A DNA stretch of 64,000 nt from Candidatus Kosakonia sp. 282A-S69 (GTDB lineage: Bacteria; Pseudomonadota; Gammaproteobacteria; Enterobacterales; Enterobacteriaceae). The DNA lies in NCBI RefSeq assembly GCF_029433855.1, contig NZ_JAROAU010000003.1:2705024-2769023 (forward strand), read 5' to 3'. Made by a program: the position numbers and the translations under genes. Positions 47,527-60,997 of this stretch are shown piece after piece (position 1 is the first letter of the stretch; each line of letters begins with the position of its first letter). The notes under the pieces are model-generated. The model was not told the DNA's origin, did no database searches, and worked only from the letters and a program-made list of their open reading frames with translations.

Positions 47527-49962
47527 TTAATCGGCTTTTTTCTTACGCGCCGCGCGCCTGGCTTTGGTCGCGGCGGCTATTTTCTGCGTTTTCTCAGAGG
47601 GCTTTTTCGCTTTTTTCGCTTTGCCCCTGGCTTTATCACCGCGAAATTCGCTGTCCGGCTCGAAATTCACCTTTTTGTTGGCCTGGCGACGCGGCGGTTT
47701 TTTGCTCGCATTGTTACGCCCTGCGGTTCCTTTCTTATTACGCTCGCGATCGGTTTTACCCGGGTTACGCGGGCCACGCTCGCTGGAAATAAGCGAGAAG
47801 TCGATTTTGCGCTCGTCCATGTTGACCGCTTCGACCTTCACTTCAACCCGGTCGCCGAGTCGATAGGTCTGACCGCCGGATTCGCCAATCAGGCGCTGAC
47901 CAATCTGGTCAAAGCGGTAGTAGTCGTTATCCAGCGACGATACGTGCACCAGACCGTCGATAAACAGGTCAACGAGACGCACAAAGAAGCCGAAACCGGT
48001 CACGCTGGCGATCACGCCGGAGAAGGTATTACCCACCTGATCCTGCATAAAGTCGCACTTCAGCCAGTCCGCAACATCACGGGTCGCTTCATCGGCGCGG
48101 CGCTCGGCCATCGAGCAGTGCTGACCAAGCTGGAGGATCTCTTCCATGCTGTAGTGCCAGCCACCCGTCGCGGTGCTGTTGCCCTTCTCGCCATTCTCTT
48201 TCGCCAGCAGATACTTGATGGCACGGTGCAATGAGAGATCCGGGTAGCGGCGAATCGGCGAGGTAAAGTGCGCATAGGACTGCAGCGCCAGACCAAAGTG
48301 GCCGCGGTTTTCCGGATCGTAGATCGCCTGTTTCATCGAGCGCAGCAGCATGGTTTGCAGCATCTCGTGATCGGGACGTTCGGCGATCGACTCCAGCAGC
48401 GCGGCGTAATCACGCGGCTCCGGCTTGTTGCCGCCAGGCAGTTCCAGACCCAGCTCGGCGAGCACGGTACGGAACGCGGTAATGGCGTCGTTGGTCGGTT
48501 TATCGTGAATACGGAACAGCGCAGGCTCTTCTGCCTTCTCCACAAAACGTGCTGCAGAGATATTGGCGAGGATCATGCACTCTTCAATCAGCTTGTGCGC
48601 ATCGTTACGCTGCGTCTGCTCAATACGCTCAATGCGGCGTTCGGCGTTGAAAATAAACTTCGCCTCTTCGCTCTCAAAGGAGATGCCGCCGCGCTCGGCG
48701 CGCGCCTGCTCAAGCGTTTTATACAGGGTATGCAGCTCTTCGATATGTTTCACCAGCGGCGCGTATTGCTCGCGCAGCTCGCCATCGCCCTGCAGCATGT
48801 GCCACACCTTGGTGTAGGTCAGACGCGCGTGGGAGCTCATCACCGCTTCGTAGAATTTATAGCCGGTCAGACGCCCTTTTGCGGAGATGGTCATCTCACA
48901 GACCATACAGAGGCGATCGACCTGCGGGTTCAGGGAGCAGAGGCCGTTGGAGAGCACTTCCGGCAGCATTGGCACAACCTGCGACGGGAAGTAGACGGAG
49001 GTGCCGCGATTACGCGCTTCGTTGTCCAGCGGGGTCCCGTGGCGCACGTAGTAGCTGACATCGGCGATGGCAACCCATAAGCGCCAGCCGCCGCCGCGTT
49101 TCTTCTCACAGTAAACGGCGTCATCAAAGTCGCGGGCATCTTCGCCGTCAATGGTGACCAGCGGCAGATTACGCAGATCGACGCGACCCACTTTGGCCTC
49201 TTCTGGCACCTGCTCTTTCAGGTCGGCAATCTGCTTTTCAACTTCCGGCGGCCACTCGTAAGGAATTTCATGGGTGCGCAGCGCCATATCAACGGCCATG
49301 CCGGTACCCATGTTGTCGCCCAGCACTTCAACGATTTTACCCACCGCTTTGGTGCGGCGGGTCGGACGCTGCGTCAGCTCGACCACCACCACAAAGCCCA
49401 TGCGTGCGCCCATAATCTCTTCAGGCGGGATAAGGATATCGAAGCTCAGGCGGCTATCGTCCGGCACCACAAAGCCGACGCCAGCGTCGGTAAAGTAGCG
49501 GCCAACAATCTGCCCGGTTTTCGGCACCAGTACGCGGACAATGCGCGCTTCGCGGCGCCCTTTGCGATCCGCGCCTAACGGCTGTGCCAGCACCTGATCG
49601 CCGTGGATGCAGGTTTTCATCTGCTCGCTGGAGAGATAGAGATCGTCTTTGCGGCCTTCAACGCGCAGAAAACCGTAGCCGTCGCGGTGACCGATAACGA
49701 TGCCTTTCAGCAGGTCGAGACGTTCTGGTAAGGCGTAGCACTGACGGCGGGTGAAGACCAGTTGCCCGTCGCGCTCCATCGCACGCAGACGGCGGCGCAG
49801 GGCTTCATGTTGTTCTTCGCCTTCAATATTGAGCTCAACAGCCAGTTCATCCCGGCTGGCAGGCTTTTCACGTTTGGAGAGATGGTCGAGGATAAATTCG
49901 CGGCTGGGAATAGGATTAGAGTATTTTTCAGTTTCGCGTTCGAGGAAAGGATCTTGTGACAT
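47527..49962 (-). CDS. rnr: RNase R, 3'-5' exoribonuclease
   Basis: 811 residues (813 in E. coli). Helix-turn-helix and cold-shock domains (about 1-220), the RNB catalytic domain with the aspartate cluster [13 protein letters not shown] (near residue 272) and [14 protein letters not shown], an S1 domain ([15 protein letters not shown], near 645), and a lysine/arginine-rich tail. It degrades structured RNA and works in stress and in trans-translation. ATG 49962, with AGGA six bases upstream, is chosen over the frame's start at 50004. It follows nsrR by 38 bases; rlmB no longer follows it. Confidence 0.97.
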   Translation of the reverse strand: MSQDPFLERETEKYSNPIPSREFILDHLSKREKPASRDELAVELNIEGEEQHEALRRRLRAMERDGQLVFTRRQCYALPERLDLLKGIVIGHRDGYGFLRVEGRKDDLYLSSEQMKTCIHGDQVLAQPLGADRKGRREARIVRVLVPKTGQIVGRYFTDAGVGFVVPDDSRLSFDILIPPEEIMGARMGFVVVVELTQRPTRRTKAVGKIVEVLGDNMGTGMAVDMALRTHEIPYEWPPEVEKQIADLKEQVPEEAKVGRVDLRNLPLVTIDGEDARDFDDAVYCEKKRGGGWRLWVAIADVSYYVRHGTPLDNEARNRGTSVYFPSQVVPMLPEVLSNGLCSLNPQVDRLCMVCEMTISAKGRLTGYKFYEAVMSSHARLTYTKVWHMLQGDGELREQYAPLVKHIEELHTLYKTLEQARAERGGISFESEEAKFIFNAERRIERIEQTQRNDAHKLIEECMILANISAARFVEKAEEPALFRIHDKPTNDAITAFRTVLAELGLELPGGNKPEPRDYAALLESIAERPDHEMLQTMLLRSMKQAIYDPENRGHFGLALQSYAHFTSPIRRYPDLSLHRAIKYLLAKENGEKGNSTATGGWHYSMEEILQLGQHCSMAERRADEATRDVADWLKCDFMQDQVGNTFSGVIASVTGFGFFVRLVDLFIDGLVHVSSLDNDYYRFDQIGQRLIGESGGQTYRLGDRVEVKVEAVNMDERKIDFSLISSERGPRNPGKTDRERNKKGTAGRNNASKKPPRRQANKKVNFEPDSEFRGDKARGKAKKAKKPSEKTQKIAAATKARRAARKKKAD

Positions 49963-50000
49963 AGCGGTTCCTCCGTTGTCAGCTCTGGCGGAGCGTTTCG

Positions 50001-50426
50001 TCATTCCACCAGCAATAATTTGTATAGCGGTTGATTCTCTTCAACCAAATCGGCAAGCGTGTAGTTATCAAGTTCATTCAGGAAACTCTGCACGGCTTTT
50101 GAGAGGGCGACTTTTAGTCGGCAAGCGTTGGTGATGTGGCAAAAATCGCTGTGGCAGTTCACCAGGGTCAGCGGTTCCAGGGAGCGCACAACATCACTGA
50201 TACGAATATCTCGCGCGGGCTTACCCAGGCGGATGCCGCCATTTTTCCCACGCACCGCCGCGACATAGCCTGCACGACTTAGCTGATTGATTATCTTAAC
50301 CATATGATTACGGGACACACCATACGTTTCTGTCACTTCAGAAATGTTGGTCATCTGCCCTTCCGGCAAAGCCGCCATGTAAATCAAAGCGCGTAAACCG
50401 TAATCGGTAAAGCTTGTTAACTGCAC
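50001..50426 (-). CDS. nsrR: NsrR, nitric-oxide-sensing repressor
   Basis: 141-residue Rrf2-family regulator ([18 protein letters not shown]). The winged helix is near residues 28-60; cluster ligands C91, C96 and C102 (NCHSDFC...ACRL) hold the iron-sulfur cluster that nitric oxide destroys. It represses nitrosative-stress genes such as ytfE, whose operator lies at 23163-23185, and hmp. First gene of nsrR-rnr. Confidence 0.97.
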   Translation of the reverse strand: MQLTSFTDYGLRALIYMAALPEGQMTNISEVTETYGVSRNHMVKIINQLSRAGYVAAVRGKNGGIRLGKPARDIRISDVVRSLEPLTLVNCHSDFCHITNACRLKVALSKAVQSFLNELDNYTLADLVEENQPLYKLLLVE

Positions 50427-50547
50427 ACCAACCTCAATAAAAGGGAAAAAAGCGAGATACCCACAGGTATTGACTTTATTGATGATAAACCAGCCACCTG
50501 TCAGGTCGCTAATTTATTTGAACAGAAAGGTAAAAAAAGCGAGGAGA

Positions 50548-50570
50548 AAGGGCGCGAAATTCGCGCCCTT
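50548..50570 (-). terminator. purA terminator
   Basis: Perfect 10-bp inverted repeat AAGGGCGCGA / TCGCGCCCTT with a 3-base loop, 8 bases after the purA stop. A T-rich stretch follows on the minus strand. Confidence 0.85.
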
Positions 50571-50578
50571 AAACAGGA

Positions 50579-51900
<1,322 letters not shown>

Positions 51901-51981
51901 AAAAATGGATTCTACCACCGCTTTTTTAGAGAATCAGCACTTTTTCCGTGCAAAATTCCCGCGAGTTAGCCGATTATTGCT

Positions 51982-52179
51982 TCAGCCAATCGTTTTCCTC
52001 AACATGTAGTAGACAACGATGCCTGCCACCACTAGTCCCCCGCCAAAACGGCGCAAAATATTATCCGGAAGCTGGCTCAATGAGGCGATCATTCGCCGCC
52101 AGGCACGCGGATAGAGCATCGGCCCAAGCCCTTCGAGCACCAAAACTAACGCCAGCGCGAGCCAGATTGTTGCGTTCAT
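51982..52179 (-). CDS. yjeT: YjeT, DUF2065 inner-membrane peptide
   Basis: 65 residues with two hydrophobic segments (about 4-22 and 46-61), very close to E. coli YjeT (IWLALALVLVLEGLGPMLYP). Function unknown. It lies between hflC and purA, after the hflC terminator, and is transcribed in the same direction. Confidence 0.93.
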   Translation of the reverse strand: MNATIWLALALVLVLEGLGPMLYPRAWRRMIASLSQLPDNILRRFGGGLVVAGIVVYYMLRKTIG

Positions 52180-52198
52180 GGATCATCCTCACAAAAGA

Positions 52199-52230
52199 AA
52201 AACCACCGCCCGGATTGAGGCGGTGGTTTT
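52199..52230 (-). terminator. hflKC terminator
   Basis: Perfect 12-bp inverted repeat AAAACCACCGCC / GGCGGTGGTTTT with an 8-base loop, T-rich after it on the minus strand (26 bases past the hflC stop). Confidence 0.85.
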
Positions 52231-52255
52231 CATTATCAAAATCGTTGACGCGATA

Positions 52256-53260
52256 TTAGCGTGCGGTGGAGGCCGGCGTCTTCATATAACGGAAGAAATC
52301 GCTGTCCGGGCTCAGCACCATCACATCCTGATTGCTGTCGAAGCTGTTTTCGTACGCACGCAGGCTACGGATAAAGGCGTAGAAGTCGGGATCCTGGCTG
52401 AAGGCATCAGCAAACAGTTTCGCCGCTTCGGCATCGCCTTCACCGCGCATGATGCGACCCTGACGCTCGGCTTCGGCCAGCGTTTTCGTCACCTCATAAT
52501 CGGCTGCAGCGCGCAGTTTTTCCGCCTCTTCCTGACCCTGTGAACGGTGGCGACGCGCAACCGCTTCACGCTCAGCGCGCATACGGTTGTAAATCGCATC
52601 GGAGACTTCCGTTGGCAGGTTGATCTGCTTAATACGCACATCGACCACTTCAATGCCCAGCGCCGCCATACTGTTCGGGTTGACGACCGGCACTTTACCG
52701 TTTGTTTCAGCCTGAACGCGCTCAGCTGCTTTCGCGATAGCATCATCCGCCGCTGGCGTGACCACTTCATCTTCGGTGCCCGCAGAGCCGGAGTTCAGCG
52801 CGTCGCGCACTTCCGAAGTCAAACGGCCGCGGGAGTCGGTCACAATATCTTTTACATCCAGGCGACCAATCTCAGAGCGCAGACGGTCAGAGAACTTACG
52901 TTTCAGCAGCACTTCTGCCTGGGAGACGTCACCGCCGCCGGTGGCCAGGTAGTAACGGCTGAAATCGCTGATACGCCACTTGATGTAGGAGTCGACGATC
53001 AGGTCTTTCTTCTCTTTGGTCACAAAGCGATCCGCCTGGTTATCCATGGTCTGGATACGCGCATCAAGCAGTTTGACCGATTCAATAAACGGCAGTTTAA
53101 AGTGCAGGCCCGGTTCGAAGACTAATGGCTTATTATCGCCGTCACGCAGCACTTTACCGAAACGCAGCGAAATTCCGCGCTCGCCTTCTCGCACCACGAA
53201 AATCGAGGTGAAAAACACTACCAGCACGATGATGATGATCGCGATTACTGACTTACGCAT
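52256..53260 (-). CDS. hflC: HflC, SPFH-domain regulator of FtsH
   Basis: 334-residue membrane protein. An N-terminal anchor (residues 4-22) precedes a periplasmic prohibitin-like SPFH domain (VREGERGISLRFGKV) and a coiled coil of Ala/Glu/Arg repeats near 240. With HflK it forms the large cage around the FtsH protease and tunes degradation of membrane proteins and CII-like substrates. It begins 2 bases after the hflK stop. Confidence 0.97.
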   Translation of the reverse strand: MRKSVIAIIIIVLVVFFTSIFVVREGERGISLRFGKVLRDGDNKPLVFEPGLHFKLPFIESVKLLDARIQTMDNQADRFVTKEKKDLIVDSYIKWRISDFSRYYLATGGGDVSQAEVLLKRKFSDRLRSEIGRLDVKDIVTDSRGRLTSEVRDALNSGSAGTEDEVVTPAADDAIAKAAERVQAETNGKVPVVNPNSMAALGIEVVDVRIKQINLPTEVSDAIYNRMRAEREAVARRHRSQGQEEAEKLRAAADYEVTKTLAEAERQGRIMRGEGDAEAAKLFADAFSQDPDFYAFIRSLRAYENSFDSNQDVMVLSPDSDFFRYMKTPASTAR

Positions 53261-53262
53261 CG

Positions 53263-54519
53263 TTATTCCCCCTGACGCTGGTAGTCGTTACGCTGCGCGT
53301 TTACGCGGCGTTGATCCATGATATCTCCCGCTGAGGAAGTCGAATTGCTGTTGGCGTTGCTGCCGGAGTTGGAGGCAGGCGGCAGACGAAGCAGATTATT
53401 TGCACCGTTGCTGTCGCTCTTCGCCGCCGGCGCGTTACCGCCTTTCAGCATCTGATCCAGCGGAAGCACCATCAGGTTGCCGCCTTTATCGTTCACCAGC
53501 ACTTTACGGGTGTGGCTCAGCACTTTTTCCATCGCTTCGATATAGAGACGCTCGCGGGTGATTTCCGGGGCGGCTTTATATTCAGGCAGGATCCGGGCAA
53601 AACGCGCCACTTCACCCTGCGCTTCCAGCACGGTCTGCGTTTTGTACGCGCGCGCCTCTTCAAGGATACGCTGCGCCTGGCCGTTCGCACGCGGCTGCAC
53701 TTCGTTGGTGTAAGCTTCCGCTTCACGAATAAACTGCTGCTCGTTTTCACGGGCGGCAATCGCATCATCAAACGCGGCTTTCACCTCTTCCGGCGGACGA
53801 GCGGCCTGGAAGTTGACGTCCAGCAGGGTAATACCCATGTTGTAAGGACGAATGGTCTCCTCCAGCTCGCGCTGGGTATCGCTACGAATAACGGTACGCC
53901 CTTCGGTCAGAATACGATCCATGGTGTATTTACCGATCACGCCGCGCAGGGCGCTGTCGGTCGCCTGGCGCAGACTGTCGTCGGCGCTGGCAACGCTAAA
54001 CAGATAGCGCTCAGGATCGGTTACGCGGTACTGCACGTTCATCTCGACGCGCACGACGTTTTCATCAGAGGTGAGCATCACGCCAGAAGCAGCCAGTTCA
54101 CGAACGGACTCAACGTTTACCGCCGTCACGTTGTCGATAAAGGTCGGCTTCCAGTTCAGACCCGGCTCCACCAGGTGACTGAATTTACCAAAGCGTGTCA
54201 CCACGCCGCGCTCCGCTTCTTTAATGGTGTAGAAGCCGGTCGCAGCCCAGATCACCACGGCAGCAACGGCAGCGATGCCGAAAACGCGCCCGCCCATTGG
54301 ATTGCGAGGGCCAGAAGAACCTGGATTACTTCCGCCGGTGCCTTTGCCACCGCCCAGACCGCCGAGCTTTTTACTCAGCTTGCGGAAGATATCATCCAGA
54401 TCAGGGGGCCCCTGATCGCGACCACCTTTGTTTCCATTTCCCTCAGAGTTGCCGCCTGGTTTGCTGCTTCCCCACGGGTCGCGGTCTTGTCCGTTGTTAC
54501 CGGGCTGATTCCACGCCAT
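53263..54519 (-). CDS. hflK: HflK, SPFH-domain regulator of FtsH
   Basis: 418-residue partner of HflC. A Gly/Pro/Asn-rich cytoplasmic N-terminus (about 1-78, GNNGQDRDPWGSSKPGG) leads to one helix (about 80-98) and the SPFH domain (IKEAERGVVTRFGKFSHLVEPG). The coiled coil follows, then a Ser/Asn-rich tail. Upstream, the 82-base gap to hflX contains a small hairpin (GCCCGC / GCGGGC near 54551-54566). Confidence 0.97.
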   Translation of the reverse strand: MAWNQPGNNGQDRDPWGSSKPGGNSEGNGNKGGRDQGPPDLDDIFRKLSKKLGGLGGGKGTGGSNPGSSGPRNPMGGRVFGIAAVAAVVIWAATGFYTIKEAERGVVTRFGKFSHLVEPGLNWKPTFIDNVTAVNVESVRELAASGVMLTSDENVVRVEMNVQYRVTDPERYLFSVASADDSLRQATDSALRGVIGKYTMDRILTEGRTVIRSDTQRELEETIRPYNMGITLLDVNFQAARPPEEVKAAFDDAIAARENEQQFIREAEAYTNEVQPRANGQAQRILEEARAYKTQTVLEAQGEVARFARILPEYKAAPEITRERLYIEAMEKVLSHTRKVLVNDKGGNLMVLPLDQMLKGGNAPAAKSDSNGANNLLRLPPASNSGSNANSNSTSSAGDIMDQRRVNAQRNDYQRQGE

Positions 54520-54601
54520 GTATGTGCTCCATATTTATTTTGCGGTGTATGCCCGCGCAGGCGGGCACCCCCAAAGGGGAAAAATCTTCAGGCTTTGCCG
54601 A

Positions 54602-55882
54602 TCAAACGATGTACTCTTCGAGCGCCGGTTCTTGTTTACAGAGTCGACGCCAGTCAACGATGGGCATCCGTATCTGCATACCTACGCTGCCATCCTCTTC
54701 CGTCCACTCTTTTTCTATTGCCTGAAGCTGATAAAACCGGCTTCTTAAACGCCCCTCTTCCGCTGGCAGTCGCAGCGTATGCTGCGCAACTTCGCCTGCA
54801 AGACGTTCTGTCAAAGCCTGGAATAACAGTGGTACGCCAGCCCCCGTCTGCGCAGAGAGCCAGACGCGGGTCGGTTTGTTCTCTTCATCTCTGTCGATAC
54901 GCGGCTCAAACTCCTCCAGCATATCGATCTTGTTCATCACCAGCAGCGTCGGGATCTCGTGTGCGTCGATCTCTTCGAGCACCGTATTCACCGCGTCGAT
55001 ATTTTCCTGCACGCGCAGGTCAGCGCCGTCAATTACGTGCAGCAGCAGTGTCGCCTGGCGCGTCTCCTGCAGCGTCGCTTTAAACGCGGCAACCAGATCG
55101 TGCGGCAGATGGCGAATAAAGCCGACGGTATCGGCCAGTACGGTTTCGCCCACATCTGCAACGTCAATGCGACGCAGCGTCGGATCCAGCGTGGCGAATA
55201 GCTGATCGGCTGCGTAAACCTGCGCTTCGGTTATCTGGTTAAACAGCGTCGATTTACCGGCGTTGGTATAACCCACCAGCGAAACCGTGGGAATATCCGC
55301 CTTGGTACGGGAACGACGCCCCTGTTCACGCTGTTTCTCAACCTTTTCCAGGCGCGAGAGGATTTGGGTAATACGATTACGTAACAAACGACGGTCAGTT
55401 TCGAGCTGGGTTTCACCCGGGCCACGCAAACCAATCCCGCCCTTCTGTCTTTCAAGGTGGGTCCAGCCACGCACAAGGCGCGTCGCCAGATGGCGCAACT
55501 GCGCCAGTTCTACCTGCAATTTCCCCTCATGCGTTCGTGCACGCTGGGCAAAAATATCCAAAATAAGGCCGGTGCGATCGATAACGCGACATTCGCACAG
55601 TCGCTCCAGGTTACGTTCCTGGGCAGGGGTTAGCGCATGATCAAAGAGTACGACGGACGCACCCGTTGCTTTTACGGCTTCTGCAATCTCGACTGCTTTA
55701 CCTTCACCAACGAAATATTTGGGGTGCGGTGCTTTACGGCTACCGGTAATCACCTGCATTGCTTCGACACCGGCGGAAGAGACCAGAGCTTCAAACTCCT
55801 GGAGATCTTCCATATCTTTGTCTTGCGAAAAATAGATGTGTACCAGCACCGCCTGCTCACCGGCGTCATAACGGTCAAACAA
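54602..55882 (-). CDS. hflX: HflX, ribosome-splitting GTPase
   Basis: 426 residues, the E. coli length. N-terminal nucleotide-binding domain, helical linker ([22 protein letters not shown]), then a GTPase domain with [18 protein letters not shown] and NKID. It rescues stalled 70S ribosomes after heat shock. The open frame reaches 55954, but the homologue starts at FDRYDAGEQ; here that point is a TTG at 55882 with GAGG eight bases upstream, so I take the TTG start. Confidence 0.92.
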   Translation of the reverse strand: MFDRYDAGEQAVLVHIYFSQDKDMEDLQEFEALVSSAGVEAMQVITGSRKAPHPKYFVGEGKAVEIAEAVKATGASVVLFDHALTPAQERNLERLCECRVIDRTGLILDIFAQRARTHEGKLQVELAQLRHLATRLVRGWTHLERQKGGIGLRGPGETQLETDRRLLRNRITQILSRLEKVEKQREQGRRSRTKADIPTVSLVGYTNAGKSTLFNQITEAQVYAADQLFATLDPTLRRIDVADVGETVLADTVGFIRHLPHDLVAAFKATLQETRQATLLLHVIDGADLRVQENIDAVNTVLEEIDAHEIPTLLVMNKIDMLEEFEPRIDRDEENKPTRVWLSAQTGAGVPLLFQALTERLAGEVAQHTLRLPAEEGRLRSRFYQLQAIEKEWTEEDGSVGMQIRMPIVDWRRLCKQEPALEEYIV

Positions 55883-55956
55883 GCGTAAACCCTCATTAAA
55901 TACCAGCGGGGAACACAGCGAAACTGGCTCCCCGATCTGGAAATCAGCCTTCAACC

Positions 55957-56274
<318 letters not shown>

Positions 56275-56358
56275 TTATATGCTTGTTTTGTACTTAGAAC
56301 CCGGAAGCTCTGAAAACTGCGTAAAAATTTGCGCACGATACGCGGTAATTGTACACAT

Positions 56359-57309
56359 TCACCCTGCGATAGCACTAACTACCTGTAACACGTCATGGTA
56401 AGACTTTTCTGGCTTTTCACTCTCTAACCAGTGAACCTCACTCCATCCGCGCAGCCAGGTCATCTGTCGCTTGGCTAACTGCCTCGTGGCGCAAATACCT
56501 CGATAAACCATTTCATCGTATGAAATCTCGCCTTCAAGATAAGACCACATCTGGCGATATCCCACACAACGAACGGAAGGCATATCCGTATGCAAATCTC
56601 CGCGAGCAAAAAGCGCCCGCACTTCTGCTTCAAAACCTGAAGCTAACATCTGGTGAAAACGCTGCTCGATTCGTTGATGGAGCAGTTCACGGCTCGCCGG
56701 GGCGATGGCGAACTGATGCACCTGGTAAGGCAGAGCGTCTCCTGACGTTTGCGTCAGATCTGTTAAAGTTTTACCCGAAATGAAAAAAACTTCCAGTGCC
56801 CGGGAAAGCCTTTGCGGATCATTCGGATGGATTCGTGCTGCAGCGACAGGATCGATGATCTGTAACTGCGCATGTAACGCATCCCACCCACGCTCTGCCG
56901 CCTGCCGTTCAATCTCGGCTCGTACCTTCGGATCGGCTGACGGTAAGGGAGATAACCCCTCCAGCAGCGCCTTAAAGTAGAGCATCGTGCCGCCCACCAG
57001 CAGAGGAATGCGTCCTGCGTCGGTGATGGCTTTCATTTCAGCCAGCGCATCGCGGCGGAAATCAGCCGCGGAGTAGGCCTGCGCCGGATCCCGGATATCA
57101 AGCAACCGGTGCGGCGCAGCGCGAAGCTCTTCCGCGTTCGGTTTAGCTGTACCGATATCCATGCCTTGATAAATAAGGGCTGAATCAACGCTTATCAACT
57201 CAACTGGCAAAACTTTACGTAACGCGATAGCGAGCGCTGTTTTACCGGAGGCCGTCGGGCCCATCAAAAAAATTGCCTTCGGCAGGCTTGCCTTACTGAC
57301 TTCACTCAT
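56359..57309 (-). CDS. miaA: MiaA, tRNA dimethylallyltransferase
   Basis: 316 residues, the usual length. It transfers the dimethylallyl group to A37 of UNN-reading tRNAs. P-loop [13 protein letters not shown] near residue 15; [16 protein letters not shown] near 43; [13 protein letters not shown] near 105; RCVGYRQMW near 250. Its start overlaps the mutL end by 8 bases. Confidence 0.97.
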   Translation of the reverse strand: MSEVSKASLPKAIFLMGPTASGKTALAIALRKVLPVELISVDSALIYQGMDIGTAKPNAEELRAAPHRLLDIRDPAQAYSAADFRRDALAEMKAITDAGRIPLLVGGTMLYFKALLEGLSPLPSADPKVRAEIERQAAERGWDALHAQLQIIDPVAAARIHPNDPQRLSRALEVFFISGKTLTDLTQTSGDALPYQVHQFAIAPASRELLHQRIEQRFHQMLASGFEAEVRALFARGDLHTDMPSVRCVGYRQMWSYLEGEISYDEMVYRGICATRQLAKRQMTWLRGWSEVHWLESEKPEKSYHDVLQVVSAIAG

Positions 57310-59179
57310 CGTTCAGGGCGTTCATCGCCTTTTGTAAATCAACAGGTTGTAATAAACCATCCGGCGGGGTCTTTACCAGATGCGGACAAAGCCGTTCAAC
57401 GTCGGCCAACAAAGTGATCGCCTGAGCAACGCTCCACTGCGCATGTTCGGTCGCCAGACGGCGCGCCAGCCAGTGGGAAATATTCACCGCGTCAATGCTT
57501 GTCTGCTGCGCCAGGTAGCCTAACAGTTCAGGAATCAAGTTTTGTAAATTTTGTTGGCGCAAGGGTAAAGGCACCGCGCGAATGGTCACGTGATGGCCAT
57601 CCGGCACAAATTCGATGCCCATTTGCGTCAGCACGGGCTGCGCGCGCTTGAGTGCTGCGCTCTCATCGGCAGAGATTTTCAGGCGTACCGGAATCAACAG
57701 CGGTTGCCCGCAGCCCGGCGCATTATCGGGCGAGAGCTGGGCATGGCGTAGCCAGCGCTCGGCCACCGGCAATGCCAGCAGCGCCAGCTTACCGTCGCGC
57801 TCAAGCAGCGCGTAGTGCGGCGCAATCAGCGTCAGCACGCGGCCAAAACTCTGGCTGTGCCCGTCGAGCACCGGGGCTGAAGAAGGGGGTCGTTTCTCCG
57901 CTTTCGGTTCAACCATCGGCGTTTCCAGCAGCTTCTGGTAGAGCGCGCCCTGCTTTTTCTGGTAACCCGGCTGCGCGTTTGGCCAGCCGCGATCGCTGCT
58001 CGCGGGTAGACGAGAAGACGCGCCGGAGGACGATCCGCCGCCGGAAGAGGGAGAATAAGATCCTGCCTCGGGTTCTCGCACGGCGCGCGGCTCGGCAAAC
58101 TGGTTACGCCCCGCGGCCACGCGGTTTTCCGGAAGCACGCGCAGCGCAGGTTCGTCAGAGAGCGGCAGCGTCGCGTCAAGCTGCTGCTGCAACACGCTCA
58201 GCACTCCCTGATAGATAAAGTCATGCACCAACCGCGACTGGTGAAAGCGCACTTCATGCTTAGCCGGATGAACGTTGACATCCACCTGGTGCGGATCGAT
58301 CTCCAGGTAGAGCACAAAAGCGGGTTGCTGATCGGCGCCGAGCTTATCTTCGCAGGCCTGGCGAATGGCATGGTTAATCAACCTGTCACGCATCATGCGG
58401 CCATTGACATAGCAATACTGAATATCGGTAAACGCGGCGGTGCTGCTCTTCGGATCGGCGACCCAACCGCGCAGGGCTAAATCGCCGTGCTGCCACTCAA
58501 TCGCCAGCGCCTGCTCCAGGAAAGGCGTTCCGCAAATGGCGCCCAGACGACGCTCTTTCTGCCCGCCTTGTGCCACCGCGCGGTACTGGCGCACCATTTT
58601 GCCGTTATGGTTGAGGTTGATGGTGACGTCGAAGCGCGCCAGCGCGATGCGGCGGATCACCTCATCGATATGGTTAAACTCGGTCTTTTCAGTGCGCATA
58701 AACTTGCGCCGCGCCGGGGTGTTGTAGAAGAGATCCAGCACTTCAAGGGTCGTGCCAACCGGATGGGCAGCCGGTTTTACCGTGACTGCCATCTCGCGCC
58801 CTTCAGCATACGCCTGCCACGCTTCTTGCTGATCAGCGGTGCGCGAGGTGAGCGTTAAGCGCGAAACCGAACTGATACTCGCCAGCGCTTCGCCGCGAAA
58901 GCCAAGGCTAATGATCGCTTCTAAATCATCAAGAGAGGCGATCTTGCTGGTAGCATGCCGCGCTAATGCCAGCGCCAGCTCCTCTTTTTTGATCCCGCAG
59001 CCGTTATCCCGGATGCGAATCAGCTTGGCACCGCCGCGCTCAATATCGATATCGATGCGCGTCGCACCGGCATCAAGGCTGTTTTCCACCAGCTCTTTCA
59101 CTACCGACGCAGGGCGTTCAACCACTTCGCCTGCGGCGATCTGGTTCGCAAGCTGTGGCGGTAGAACCTGTATCGGCAT
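57302..59179 (-). CDS. mutL: MutL, DNA mismatch-repair ATPase
   Basis: 625 residues (615 in E. coli). N-terminal GHKL ATPase with [21 protein letters not shown] and [13 protein letters not shown]; a Pro/Ser-rich linker (about 345-430) slightly longer than E. coli's; and a C-terminal dimerisation domain. It lacks the endonuclease motif, as expected in a Dam/MutH organism. It couples MutS to MutH. Confidence 0.97.
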   Translation of the reverse strand: MPIQVLPPQLANQIAAGEVVERPASVVKELVENSLDAGATRIDIDIERGGAKLIRIRDNGCGIKKEELALALARHATSKIASLDDLEAIISLGFRGEALASISSVSRLTLTSRTADQQEAWQAYAEGREMAVTVKPAAHPVGTTLEVLDLFYNTPARRKFMRTEKTEFNHIDEVIRRIALARFDVTINLNHNGKMVRQYRAVAQGGQKERRLGAICGTPFLEQALAIEWQHGDLALRGWVADPKSSTAAFTDIQYCYVNGRMMRDRLINHAIRQACEDKLGADQQPAFVLYLEIDPHQVDVNVHPAKHEVRFHQSRLVHDFIYQGVLSVLQQQLDATLPLSDEPALRVLPENRVAAGRNQFAEPRAVREPEAGSYSPSSGGGSSSGASSRLPASSDRGWPNAQPGYQKKQGALYQKLLETPMVEPKAEKRPPSSAPVLDGHSQSFGRVLTLIAPHYALLERDGKLALLALPVAERWLRHAQLSPDNAPGCGQPLLIPVRLKISADESAALKRAQPVLTQMGIEFVPDGHHVTIRAVPLPLRQQNLQNLIPELLGYLAQQTSIDAVNISHWLARRLATEHAQWSVAQAITLLADVERLCPHLVKTPPDGLLQPVDLQKAMNALNDE

Positions 59180-59190
59180 GAAAAGAATCC

Positions 59191-60519
59191 TTAGTTAAGC
59201 AGACCATCTGCGGGCGCGCCCGCATTCGCCATTTGCGCACCGCCCTGCGGGGCTGATTGCAGAGGATGCGCAAGGAAGTAGTTACGCAGACCGCCATAAA
59301 TGGCCGCCGCGATTTGCTGTTGGTAGTCATCGCTGGCAAGCAGGCGCTCTTCGCTGCGATTGCTGATAAACCCGGTTTCGACCAGCACAGAGGGAATATC
59401 CGGCGAGCGCAATACGCCAAGGCTTGCATGCTCCGGGCGGCGTTTATGCAGCGCGCCCACGCGCTGAAGCTGGCTCAGCATATTGGTGGCGACATCATAG
59501 CCGACGCGCTGGGAGTGGCCGAACTGGAGATCGAGCACCGCCTGGCTGAGATAGGGGTCGGACTGGCTGTTAGCCAGCACATCGCCCGCACCGCCCAGCA
59601 GTTCGGACTGCTTCTCATGCTGCTCAAGCCAGCTTGCCATTTCGCTGTTCGCACGGCGGTTTGAGAGCACCCACACCGAGGCCCCCGTCGCGTCACGGTT
59701 CGGCGCGGCATCCGCATGAATCGAGACCAGGAAGTTGGCGTTCTGTTTACGCGCCACGTCAGAACGGCCCATCACCGAAATAAAGTAGTCGCCGTCACGG
59801 GTCATCACTGGCTTAAACATCGGGTCGGCGTTCAGCAAGGCGCGAAGCTTACGCGCGATGGCAATCGTCACGCTCTTTTCCTGCGTGCCGCCTGCGCCAA
59901 TTGCGCCCGGGTCCTGGCCGCCGTGACCGGCGTCAATGGCGATAATCACTTTATCGCCCGAGGCCGCGCGCGTCTGTGCGGCAGGTCGGGTGGTTGTATT
60001 ACTGCTGACGACGCTGGTCATGCGATCGTTATCCGGTTTAAACGGATTACGCGCAGGCGTACCCGGCTGCGACCTCATGACCGGTGTCTCGGCGCGCTTC
60101 ACCACCACGGGCGGCGGCGGAGGCGGAGGTGGCGCATCAGCATCAATGGTAAAGATCACCGTATACCCTGCCCCGCTCTGCTGTTTTACCGCGCGGGTTT
60201 TGCCATTTTGCGTCAGGTCGACCACCAGGCGGATCGACTGGTTATCTTTCGCCGTCCCGGCACGGATGCTCTTAACCAGATTGTTACCGCTGAACTGCAG
60301 CGGCAGCCCTTGAATAATGCCGGTCTGCTTGATATCAAGCGCCACGCTGCGCTTGCCCTGCGGGCTAAACGCATAGTCAGGATCGCCCATAAAGCTGAAG
60401 GTGATGCGCGCCTGGTTCTCGCCATTCGATACCTGAATATCCGCTAAACTCGCGGCGTTAACCTGGAAACAGAGCAGCAACAGCGTAAGCGCCAACCAAC
60501 TTGTTATGCGAGAGATCAT
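59191..60519 (-). CDS. amiB: AmiB, N-acetylmuramoyl-L-alanine amidase
   Basis: 442-residue periplasmic zinc amidase that splits septal peptidoglycan, activated by EnvC. Signal peptide, AMIN domain (about 25-125, [18 protein letters not shown]), Pro-rich linker, catalytic domain with [24 protein letters not shown] and [11 protein letters not shown]. The frame extends to 60600, but ATG 60519, with AGGTGA before it, begins the signal peptide. Confidence 0.96.
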   Translation of the reverse strand: MISRITSWLALTLLLLCFQVNAASLADIQVSNGENQARITFSFMGDPDYAFSPQGKRSVALDIKQTGIIQGLPLQFSGNNLVKSIRAGTAKDNQSIRLVVDLTQNGKTRAVKQQSGAGYTVIFTIDADAPPPPPPPPVVVKRAETPVMRSQPGTPARNPFKPDNDRMTSVVSSNTTTRPAAQTRAASGDKVIIAIDAGHGGQDPGAIGAGGTQEKSVTIAIARKLRALLNADPMFKPVMTRDGDYFISVMGRSDVARKQNANFLVSIHADAAPNRDATGASVWVLSNRRANSEMASWLEQHEKQSELLGGAGDVLANSQSDPYLSQAVLDLQFGHSQRVGYDVATNMLSQLQRVGALHKRRPEHASLGVLRSPDIPSVLVETGFISNRSEERLLASDDYQQQIAAAIYGGLRNYFLAHPLQSAPQGGAQMANAGAPADGLLN

Positions 60520-60535
60520 CCCGTCACCTTTCCTG

Positions 60536-60997
60536 TTAACCAGCCATACGCGCCAGCAACGATTCGCCCGATGAGGATACTGCGCGAATGCGCGCCTCAC
60601 GCCCCTGCGCCTGATAATCTAAATGGATTTCAATATCCGGCTCCGGCAATACGCCTGCGCCCTGCTGCGGCCACTCGACGAGGCAGATGGCGTCGTTGGC
60701 AAAATAGTCGCGGATGCCCATAAACTCCAGCTCTTCTGGATCGGCGAGCCGATAGAGATCGAAGTGATAGACCATCAGCTTATCAAGGTCGTACGGCTCC
60801 ACCAGCGTGTAGGTCGGGCTTTTCACATTCCCGTGGTGACCCAGTGCCTGCAGAAAGCCACGGCTGAAAGTCGTTTTGCCGGCACCAAGATCGCCATACA
60901 GATAGATCACCGTGGCGCCCGCGCACGCTTGCGCCACGCGCTGACCGAGATCGAGGGTGGCTTGTTCATCAGGTAAAGGAATCACGCGATTAATCAT
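60536..60997 (-). CDS. tsaE: TsaE, ATPase for tRNA t6A synthesis
   Basis: 153 residues, the E. coli length, from ATG 60997. P-loop [16 protein letters not shown] near residue 32, [10 protein letters not shown], and VEWPQQGAG. Partner of TsaB-TsaD in making N6-threonylcarbamoyladenosine in ANN-reading tRNAs. It overlaps the nnr end by 8 bases; an upstream in-frame TTG at 61009 is unlikely. Confidence 0.97.
   Translation of the reverse strand: MINRVIPLPDEQATLDLGQRVAQACAGATVIYLYGDLGAGKTTFSRGFLQALGHHGNVKSPTYTLVEPYDLDKLMVYHFDLYRLADPEELEFMGIRDYFANDAICLVEWPQQGAGVLPEPDIEIHLDYQAQGREARIRAVSSSGESLLARMAG

Noticed and set aside
53512-55083. 523-codon open frame antisense to hflK and hflX
   Set aside because: It crosses two conserved genes and their gap on the other strand; composition is that of a shadow frame.
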